From IMG/VR virus record IMGVR_UViG_3300027779_000046, positions 1 through 47,087 of that record: a DNA stretch of 47,087 nucleotides. One strand, 5' to 3'. How positions within the stretch are numbered: position 1 is the stretch's first letter; each line of letters opens with the position of its first letter. The translations under genes were made by a program, and so were the position numbers. The notes beneath the pieces were generated by a model. That model did not search any database. It worked only from the letters and a program-made list of their open reading frames with translations, and had not been told where the DNA came from. Of the stretch, positions 34,891 to 40,996 are shown in pieces. The stretch is from a virus.

Positions 34891-36849
34891 TTAATTGCCC
34901 GGAAGGGTCCCACCACCAGCTCCTTGTGGAGTGGTATACCAATCTGTGCCGGAAGGTGGACCGCCATCGCTTCCTCCGGGAATTGGCTTACCTATTGAAT
35001 TATAATATATTGTGGACGGGGCCATCTCGGTATCTCCGGAGTTAATATTTTTGAGAGCTCCTGTAATTCTTCCCTCCGGAGTAGTTGCAGTTTGAACAAT
35101 CGCGGCTGCTTCATCAGAAACTCCCTCTCCGCTGCTCCTGCCGCTCAAATCTTCAGCCCCTGTAAGTAAATTGGGGTCGGTACCTGGTAACCAATTCTCT
35201 AAGGAATCTTTTCTAATTTGTACTTCCTGGTAATATCTCTCCATCGTAAATACATGTTTTATTTTTGTCATAATATATTTACCACTTAAAAAAGGATCTT
35301 CTCCTTGGGAATGATATTTATCGTCTACCTGTGATGGTGCATGATAATAAATAATATCTCCAACTCTTAAAGACGAATCCCCATTTATTTTAAGAGTTAT
35401 TTTTATATTATCAAGTTGTTGAAATTGAGAATCTCTTTTTTGAATTCTTTGTTCTTTATTCGCTTCATTAATACCTGGCTCTGCGCCGGCGCCACCCGGG
35501 CCTTTTCTATTTGAACCCAAAAAATATCCATGATTCATATTTGTTCCCGTAAATTTTATACGAGAACCTTCTCCACCGTCATCATCAAGTAAGCAATCAT
35601 GATTATATGAACAAAGCTTACCCACTCCGAGTTGTCGGGTTAAATCCGGTATCTTTGTGATTGACAAATCTGCGGAAGGAAATCCACTTGCCATGGCTGA
35701 TTGTTCTATATCTTGCCGGTCATCTTTTTTCTCAATATATCTGTATCCTAACATATTATATCTCATTCGAACCATATCATGAGTTATTAATTTAGAGGCA
35801 TACATTCCTTCTTTCATATTATCAATAACATTAAAAAGACTATCGATACTAACTTCTTCTGTATTATTAAATGCCATTCCGGCCTGGCCGCGACCGAGAA
35901 AATTATCTTTCGGGTCTAGCACAGAATCTATTTTTGATACAAAATGTCGTTTGGGTTTCCTTTTAAAACTAGTTTCTAAGCTCTCAAACTTAAAATGCGA
36001 TAAAGTTTCGTAAAACATGTATAAAGCACCGGTTGCTGGTAGATTTTCTTCCTCGTCGACTCCAGACTCCGGCCCTTCTAACGCGGAAATATTTCTCATA
36101 TCTATTTCTGGTGCAACAGTTGCTTTTTCCGCCAAATCTTTAATAATATCAAATGGGCTTTTAAAAGGAAAACAAAAATTATATATATCTTCTGTTGGTT
36201 CAATTATAAGCCGCTTAGGATCAGTATCTAACTTAAATGATCTATAGAAATTATCCATTGGCTTTGCGATATAATTTTCGTAAATATCCTTAACAACCCA
36301 TTCTATTTTTGTATCTTGGTACCCTTTACTTATTTTCTTTTTTTCACTAACAATAGCTTCTATTGAAATACAATGAAGAACATATAATTTCATCCTTTCC
36401 GAAGAATTAACTATAGGAGATACTTCATATACTCTGAAAACCTTTTTGACAATATTATCGAGAGGATTAGCGCCGGGGCCCGTAGGTGGTGAAAAAGTTT
36501 TTGTTGCAACTTCTATAGAAATAAATTCTTCACCTACAATCGGAACTTGTTCTCTGAGCCCACGAGCATCTCTTATCGAAATATCACAATATAGATAAGG
36601 TTTAGAAATATCTTCATGTATAGTTACCGTGTCAATCATTGGTATAATATTTATTCCTCTTTTTCGCTCTTCTTCTCCTTGCCCTGCATTCGGTGACAAC
36701 AAATCACACTTGCTCATTAAATATGCGCCTGGTTGCTCTTGACTTCTTTCCCTATCTTCCGCGTTGGGAGTTTCCGGGCCAATTGGGGAAACACATTGAG
36801 GTACCTTTTCGACTATTGTAATTTGTTCATGACTTAGATGGCTGCCCAT
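34891..36849 (-). CDS. gp27: Baseplate hub protein, gp27-like
   Basis: 652 residues (T4 gp27: 391). Located between gp5 and gp53, it carries the hub pattern: INIIPMIDTVTIHEDISKPY, YCDISIRDARGLREQVPIVG, then FRVYEVSPIVNSSERMKLYV and SKGYQDTKIEWVVKDIYENY. These match the tube-to-spike adaptor seen in gp27/gpD-like hubs. A later region (VGDIIYYHAPSQ, SGKYIMTKIKHVFTMERYYQ) is the usual end of such hubs. The last 100 residues are Gly/Pro/Thr-rich and probably flexible. The identification rests on pattern and on position next to gp5. The gene ends 34 bases before gp5; only the gp5 ribosome site is visible in that gap. Confidence 0.72.
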   Translation of the reverse strand: MGSHLSHEQITIVEKVPQCVSPIGPETPNAEDRERSQEQPGAYLMSKCDLLSPNAGQGEEERKRGINIIPMIDTVTIHEDISKPYLYCDISIRDARGLREQVPIVGEEFISIEVATKTFSPPTGPGANPLDNIVKKVFRVYEVSPIVNSSERMKLYVLHCISIEAIVSEKKKISKGYQDTKIEWVVKDIYENYIAKPMDNFYRSFKLDTDPKRLIIEPTEDIYNFCFPFKSPFDIIKDLAEKATVAPEIDMRNISALEGPESGVDEEENLPATGALYMFYETLSHFKFESLETSFKRKPKRHFVSKIDSVLDPKDNFLGRGQAGMAFNNTEEVSIDSLFNVIDNMKEGMYASKLITHDMVRMRYNMLGYRYIEKKDDRQDIEQSAMASGFPSADLSITKIPDLTRQLGVGKLCSYNHDCLLDDDGGEGSRIKFTGTNMNHGYFLGSNRKGPGGAGAEPGINEANKEQRIQKRDSQFQQLDNIKITLKINGDSSLRVGDIIYYHAPSQVDDKYHSQGEDPFLSGKYIMTKIKHVFTMERYYQEVQIRKDSLENWLPGTDPNLLTGAEDLSGRSSGEGVSDEAAAIVQTATTPEGRITGALKNINSGDTEMAPSTIYYNSIGKPIPGGSDGGPPSGTDWYTTPQGAGGGTLPGN

Positions 36850-36854
36850 TTTTA

Positions 36855-37427
36855 TTACCTATATCTTTTAGTTTGTGCTTCTTTTAAAATATCTTCCACA
36901 TATTGTGGATCAATTATTTTGATCACCCTATTTGCTTCGTTTCTTTTAAATTCAATATCATATTTGGTTATTCTTTTCCGCTCCGGAGCAGGCAGAGCAT
37001 TATATGCGTCTTTATCTATTATAACCTCCATTAAATTTTTTACTTGTCGGTCTGGCGTGTAGTCTGCTTCTTGTAAAATTTGTCTATATTCAAAAATTTG
37101 TTTTTTAGCCCGTTCAACAGAACCGTATTTTCCTTTTATCATTTTTGTAAAATCTTGAGAACTCAGGGGCCAATCAAAATAGGGATTCATCATTTTATTG
37201 GTTAAAAATATTACCCAATCATATTTAACATCACCATATACAAGGTAGGATGTTGTATCAGGCCGCTCTGCTTCTCCTATGGTATGTTTTTCAAAATTTA
37301 AACCCTTATCGAGTACATTTTGTTTTATCAAATTCCGAATAAATATATCTCTGGCGGTAACTGTCTCGTTATATTTATTTCCGGTTATATTATATTGAAT
37401 TTCTGGTAAATATGAAAAATATGACAT
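36855..37427 (-). CDS. gp53: Baseplate wedge protein gp53
   Basis: 190 residues (T4 gp53: 196). Diagnostic parts are the N-terminal MSYFSYLPEIQYNI, the DIFIRNLIKQNVL segment (28-40), and KYDWVIFLTNKMMNPYFDWP (68-87). The Arg/Tyr-rich region KKQIFEYRQILQEADYTP and a C-terminal LysM-like-to-helix part follow. gp53 binds gp6 and gp25 in the wedge core. It overlaps gp48 as TAATG and ends 5 bases before the hub gene start. T4 has gp53 next to gp5, as here with the hub between them. Confidence 0.93.
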   Translation of the reverse strand: MSYFSYLPEIQYNITGNKYNETVTARDIFIRNLIKQNVLDKGLNFEKHTIGEAERPDTTSYLVYGDVKYDWVIFLTNKMMNPYFDWPLSSQDFTKMIKGKYGSVERAKKQIFEYRQILQEADYTPDRQVKNLMEVIIDKDAYNALPAPERKRITKYDIEFKRNEANRVIKIIDPQYVEDILKEAQTKRYR

Positions 37428-38302
37428 TAATATCCGTTCTCAACTAGGTCTCTGGTGATAATAACTGTCTCTGTAAAAGAAACGGTTAATTTTACTTCGA
37501 ATGGTTCGCCGTCATTAAAAAAGAATGGAACACCGGCTGCGGCGTAATTGGCTATAACACTATTACAAACACATCTTGCTATTTTAAATGGAATTTCTTC
37601 ACCTCCTCCTTGAATGGCATTATGGCCGAATCTAATATCCCAGGTACTCGGGAAAGTAAAAAAGTTCGTTCCGGAACCTTTTTGGCGTGTAGATCCGCCA
37701 GACCCACCGGCGGGAGCAAAATCATTCGCAACACCGAATTTTTTATAACCAGGCAAAGTTGAACTTCTAAATTGCTTTATGATTGTTTTTATTGTATTTG
37801 ATTCAGTTTTGCTTTTCGCAATCATGGGAAATTCAAATACAAATTTTCTAAATTTTCCAGGGCCCTGATACAATAAGGACATTTTGGGGTTTACGGCTAG
37901 ATTTGCTCCGCCTAATGCCTTTTTCAGCAAATCAGACTTTCCTAGGAAAGTTGCCGCCAGATGTTCTCCTACGTCCTCGCCAGAGTTGAGCAACTTCTCT
38001 ACTCCACCCGTTTTAAAAGCCCCAATCAGGCCCTCAACGGTGCCCTTGGATTGAACATAGTCTTCTATTCCAACCGCAATTTTTTTAGACGCTTCTGTAA
38101 TAATTGTTCCTAGGCCTTCTTGTTCCCCATATACAGCTTCTGCTGTTGAAATTAATGCTTGCGCACCCATAGGAAGGACGATGTTAAATTGGGCATCGCC
38201 TGTGTCTTCCGCAAAGAGCTGGGGATAGGATTGAAACATTACCCAATGCCCCTCTTCATCTTTTTGTAAGTTTTCCGGGTACGTCTCATACTTATTGGCC
38301 AC
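37427..38302 (-). CDS. gp48: Baseplate tail-tube cap protein gp48
   Basis: 291 residues (T4 gp48: 364; gp54: 320). The central PKMSLLYQGPGKFRKFVFEF, followed by IIKQFRSSTLPGY and FFTFPSTWDIRF, is the gp48/gp54 pattern; the C-terminal PFFFNDGEPFEVKLTVSFTE is likewise typical. gp48 sits on the hub and starts tube polymerisation. gp48 and gp54 are related to each other, so the number is inferred from the order next to gp53. The start is GTG at 38302, with GGAG 7 bases upstream. It is the first gene of the leftward late transcription unit from the divergent promoter region 38303-38356. Confidence 0.8.
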   Translation of the reverse strand: MANKYETYPENLQKDEEGHWVMFQSYPQLFAEDTGDAQFNIVLPMGAQALISTAEAVYGEQEGLGTIITEASKKIAVGIEDYVQSKGTVEGLIGAFKTGGVEKLLNSGEDVGEHLAATFLGKSDLLKKALGGANLAVNPKMSLLYQGPGKFRKFVFEFPMIAKSKTESNTIKTIIKQFRSSTLPGYKKFGVANDFAPAGGSGGSTRQKGSGTNFFTFPSTWDIRFGHNAIQGGGEEIPFKIARCVCNSVIANYAAAGVPFFFNDGEPFEVKLTVSFTETVIITRDLVENGY

Positions 38303-38313
38303 GCAATTCTCCT

Positions 38314-38321
38314 TATAAATA
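38314..38321 (+). promoter_or_regulatory. Late promoter TATAAATA for the rightward gene block
   Basis: Exact T4 late octamer on the plus strand, 35 bases before the gp4 ATG. It serves the gp4 to tape measure block. Confidence 0.7.
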
Positions 38322-38336
38322 GTTTATATATCTAAT

Positions 38337-38344
38337 TATTTATC
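38337..38344 (-). promoter_or_regulatory. Late promoter element GATAAATA for the leftward gene block
   Basis: Reads GATAAATA on the minus strand, 34 bases before the gp48 GTG. With the plus-strand element at 38314-38321 it makes a divergent pair whose transcripts would overlap: each starts inside the 54-base gap. Confidence 0.5.
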
Positions 38345-38356
38345 ATTATATTTATT

Positions 38357-38800
38357 ATGGCTTACAAGGGAAAATATAAACCAAAACATCGCGATAAATA
38401 TAAAGGAAACCCCACTAAGATAATTTATAGAAGCTTGTGGGAAAGGCGTTTCATGGTGTATTGTGATTCTAATACAAACGTTGTTAAGTGGTCTAGTGAG
38501 GAAATATTTATACCATATAGATCGCCTTTTGATAGAAAAATACACAAATATTATCCTGATTTTTGGGTTAAAATAAAAAAACATGATGGAACTTTTGAAA
38601 CATCTATTATTGAGGTAAAACCTAAATCTCAAACAGTTCCACCTAAACCGCGTTTGAATAAAAGAAAAAGTGGTAGATATATATTAGAAATGAAAAGATA
38701 TGGAGTTAATGAGGCTAAATGGAAGGCTGCTATCACATATTGTGAATATAAAAATTGGAAATTTAAAATTATAACAGAAGATCAATTACTCTCTAAATAA
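38357..38800 (+). CDS. gp4: Head completion nuclease-like protein gp4
   Basis: 147 residues (T4 gp4/50: 150). The fold is of TnsA/PD-(D/E)xK type. Candidate catalytic residues are E29 (YRSLWERRF), D68 (YYPDF) and E86-x-K88 (IIEVKP). The basic N-terminus KGKYKPKHRDKYKGNP and KPKSQTVPPKPRLNKRK segment fit DNA contact. In T4, gp4 acts on packaged DNA or heads before tail joining. It is the first gene of the rightward operon, and the following gene starts 3 bases after its stop. Assignment is confident by signature and by its adjacency to gp48/gp53. Confidence 0.9.
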   Translation: MAYKGKYKPKHRDKYKGNPTKIIYRSLWERRFMVYCDSNTNVVKWSSEEIFIPYRSPFDRKIHKYYPDFWVKIKKHDGTFETSIIEVKPKSQTVPPKPRLNKRKSGRYILEMKRYGVNEAKWKAAITYCEYKNWKFKIITEDQLLSK

Positions 38801-38803
38801 TAT

Positions 38804-39421
38804 ATGGCACTTCAAAAACTTTCACACATAGAAGATGACGCGGTTAAATGGCTTAGGGAAAAGTATGATCGGCTCCGGCACTCATTAATAATTGGAAGAG
38901 TAGGTTCACTTAGAAATCCTTATAGTATTATAAGTGAAGGCAATAGAGAAAAAACACTTAAATTGGGAAGAATGTATTTTTTTCATTATCAACCCAAATT
39001 AAAAGAGCAATTGCCTTATTATGATGTATTTCCTCTAGTTATTCCAATAATGCCTTATTCCAAAGGTGTGTTAGGAATGAATTTTCATTATCTCCCTTAT
39101 AGATTAAGAGAAGTATTAATGAAAAAACTAATTGGATTTTTAAATGAGGAAGATTTGGAAGCTTATTTAAATGTTTCATATAATGATATTAAGGGGTTTG
39201 CTAGGTTTAAAGAAGCTAAGCCTACCCTTCATAAATATGATTTAACACCGGGTGCATATGTTCGTTCACAATTTATTCATGTTGAACCCAATGAATGGAC
39301 CACTGCATTACATTTACCAGTAGAAGAATTTAGATCTCGTGGTGGAGGCACCGGCGTTACAAAAGCAAGAGTTTGGGGTGATAGTAAAGAAATAATTGAA
39401 CATCATTCTTATAAAATATAG
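38804..39421 (+). CDS. Conserved T4-like phage protein, function unknown
   Basis: 205 residues. The parts LKLGRMYFFHYQPKLKEQLP, YYDVFPLVIPIMPYSKGVLG and MNFHYLPYRLREVLMKKLIG form a compact pattern that I recall from marine T4-like phages without an assigned role. The segment LHKYDLTPGAYVRSQFIHVE and a C-terminal Gly/Arg-rich RSRGGGTGVTKARVWGDSK loop follow. In T4, genes 2 and 3 lie next to 4, so a gp2-like DNA end protector is a possibility, but I cannot show homology. It is flanked by gp4 and the tail tube gene in one operon and is most likely virion-associated. Confidence 0.7.
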   Translation: MALQKLSHIEDDAVKWLREKYDRLRHSLIIGRVGSLRNPYSIISEGNREKTLKLGRMYFFHYQPKLKEQLPYYDVFPLVIPIMPYSKGVLGMNFHYLPYRLREVLMKKLIGFLNEEDLEAYLNVSYNDIKGFARFKEAKPTLHKYDLTPGAYVRSQFIHVEPNEWTTALHLPVEEFRSRGGGTGVTKARVWGDSKEIIEHHSYKI

Positions 39422-39430
39422 CGGAGTTTT

Positions 39431-40033
39431 ATGGATCCTACAAGTTTTATATCAAAATTAGATTTACATAGGGGTTTAGCTCCTTTAAACAAATTTATAG
39501 CTAGGGTTAAGTTTCCTGATGCCCTTTCAGGATTTGGCAATGTCAAGGGCGCCGCCGATACAGCCGAATATTTTTGTGATACTGCACCGATGCCAGGAAA
39601 AACAATAGCGACTTCGGAGTTAAGACATTATGGTCCGACCCGCAAACTGGGAAGAGAACAAACTTATGGAGATCTTCAATTAAGTTTTATAATGGCAAAC
39701 TCTCATATAGTAAGAAATGCATTTTTAGAATGGATGGATTATATAATTGATCCTGTAACGGCAAATATAAGATATCAAAATCAATACATAGGAACGGTTA
39801 AGGTCTTCATGTTTGATCAAATGGCGACATCAACTGCAGTAAACAGCGCTACCGTCGGTGCTGAATATCAACAAGCTTTCCCAACTAATGTTGATGCTGT
39901 TAACTTAGGTTGGGACCAATTAAATCAAGTAGGAAAATTTAGCGTGAATTTCCAATACAAAAAATGGGTTCCCATAAATGGCGCAGGGCACAATAACCCA
40001 AATAAAAGAGCACCGGGAGGCCCACCACAGTGA
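39431..40033 (+). CDS. gp19: Tail tube-family protein (gp19-like)
   Basis: 200 residues. Family blocks: DLHRGLAPLNKFIARVKFP (11-29), CDTAPMPGKTIATSELRHYG (49-68), REQTYGDLQLSFIMANSHIV and FLEWMDYIIDPV, ending GKFSVNFQYKKW. These are the strands of the gp19/T4-gp54-type tube fold. T4 gp19 has 163 residues; this one is longer by a Pro/Gly-rich C-terminus. The T4 tube gene proper lies beside the sheath gene gp18, which is outside this window, so this may be a tube-initiator paralogue and not the main tube subunit. GGAG precedes the ATG by 4-5 bases. Confidence 0.78.
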   Translation: MDPTSFISKLDLHRGLAPLNKFIARVKFPDALSGFGNVKGAADTAEYFCDTAPMPGKTIATSELRHYGPTRKLGREQTYGDLQLSFIMANSHIVRNAFLEWMDYIIDPVTANIRYQNQYIGTVKVFMFDQMATSTAVNSATVGAEYQQAFPTNVDAVNLGWDQLNQVGKFSVNFQYKKWVPINGAGHNNPNKRAPGGPPQ

Positions 40034-40081
40034 GCCGAGAACAAGAAAATAATACATAATAAATTTTAATATGGAGATATA

Positions 40082-40792
40082 ATGGCTTTACCAGTCGTGA
40101 ACAATCCTACCTATGAACTTAAATTACATAGTGTGGACCACAAAATAAAATATAGACCTTTTTTAGTTAAAGAAGAAAAGATCTTACTAACAGCTCTTGA
40201 AGGCGGTGAAACAGCAGACATCGTAAGAGCTACAAAAGAAATTATCAGTAATTGTTGTCTTGATGATAGTGTTGATATTGAAAAACTTCCCGCCTTTGAT
40301 GTAGAATTATTTTTTCTAAATCTAAGAGCTCGTTCAGTTGGCGAAAGTGTTGAAATCGGCATGAAATGTCAAACCAAAGATTGCGATGAATCAGTTGCAG
40401 TTATAATTAATCTCGAAAAAATTGGTTTAGAGATTAACAAAGATCATCAGGATTTAATAAGTCTAACTAATAAAGTAAAAGTTAAATTAAAATATCCAGA
40501 TATTGATAGAATGACAAGGCCTCCGGAAGAATCACAAATGGATTCTATCTTCGCAATTACCAAAGCTTGCATAGAAGGAATTTGGGAAGGTGAAGATTAT
40601 CATGATATAAAAGATTATACGGAACAGGAATTAGAAGAATTTATTATGTCTTTAAATCAACAACAATTCGGAAAGCTTATTGCTTATTTTAATACCATGC
40701 CTAAGTTAAAGCATAAGGTATTATTTACTTGTCCAAAGTGTAATAGTAAGCAAGAATCAGTCTTGGAGGGGCTGCAGAGTTTTTTCGGTTAG
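40082..40792 (+). CDS. gp26: Baseplate hub assembly protein gp26, tape-measure chaperone candidate
   Basis: 236 residues (T4 gp26: 208). The family pattern is YELKLHSVDHKIKYRPFLVK, EEKILLTALE and FFLNLRARSVGESV. A likely zinc ribbon is formed by C96/C101 and C217/C220 (KCQTKDC and CPKC). Zero-frame translation stops at TAG 40790-40792, ending LQSFFG. A TTTTTTC heptamer at 40780-40786 lies in the phase needed for -1 slippage, so a longer 301-residue product is expected. GGAG lies about 6 bases before the ATG. It immediately precedes the tape measure gene, as genes G/GT do in many tailed phages. Confidence 0.88.
   Translation: MALPVVNNPTYELKLHSVDHKIKYRPFLVKEEKILLTALEGGETADIVRATKEIISNCCLDDSVDIEKLPAFDVELFFLNLRARSVGESVEIGMKCQTKDCDESVAVIINLEKIGLEINKDHQDLISLTNKVKVKLKYPDIDRMTRPPEESQMDSIFAITKACIEGIWEGEDYHDIKDYTEQELEEFIMSLNQQQFGKLIAYFNTMPKLKHKVLFTCPKCNSKQESVLEGLQSFFG
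40765..40786 (+). promoter_or_regulatory. Programmed -1 frameshift signal
   Basis: The heptamer T-TTT-TTC (40780-40786) is in the X-XXY-YYZ phase of the gp26 reading frame. A Shine-Dalgarno-like GGAGGGG at 40765-40771 is 8 bases upstream, similar to the stimulator of the dnaX frameshift. The -1 frame is then open for 66 codons. I see no strong downstream hairpin. Confidence 0.75.
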
Positions 40793-40986
40793 TACTCGGA
40801 CATAATACTTTACATAATTATTATAGAACTCTATTCGCAGTTGTACAAGGTCATAATTGGAGTTTGTCCGAGTTAGAAAATTTAATGTGTTATGAAAGAG
40901 AAATATATCTTACATTGCTAATAGAGCATATTGAAGAAGAGAATGATAGAATGGAACAAGAAGCAGCAAAAATGAAAAATCAATAA
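40781..40986 (+). CDS. Frameshift extension of gp26 (gp51/T-like domain)
   Basis: In the -1 frame after the slippery site the reading continues RLVLGHNTLHNYYRTLFAVV and SLSELENLMCYEREIYLTLL to a TAA at 40984-40986. There is no suitable ATG with a ribosome site before the conserved part, which argues for frameshift expression. The acidic helix and the order gp26, extension, tape measure parallel G/GT of lambda-like phages, where the T part binds the tape measure. In T4, genes 26 and 51 are adjacent; this 66-residue segment may stand in for gp51. The full product would have 301 residues. The tape measure ATG is 10 bases after the stop. Confidence 0.72.
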
Positions 40987-40996
40987 AGGAAGCTAA

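Larger units (their letters stand above)
38303..38356. other. Divergent promoter region
   Basis: The 54-base gap between gp48 (leftward) and gp4 (rightward) contains the two late elements described separately. The rest is AT-rich. The right-going element is nearer to gp48 and the left-going one nearer to gp4, so they cross and each transcript begins by passing the other's promoter. Confidence 0.6.

Noticed and set aside
38336-38632. 98-codon minus-strand frame opposite gp4
   Set aside because: Lies antisense to a confident gp4 with conserved nuclease residues; Phe/Ile/Tyr-rich content is what AT-rich antisense gives.
40793-40996. A separate ordinary gene for the gp51-like segment
   Set aside because: No ATG, GTG or TTG with a ribosome site precedes the conserved part; the slippery heptamer in correct phase explains it better.
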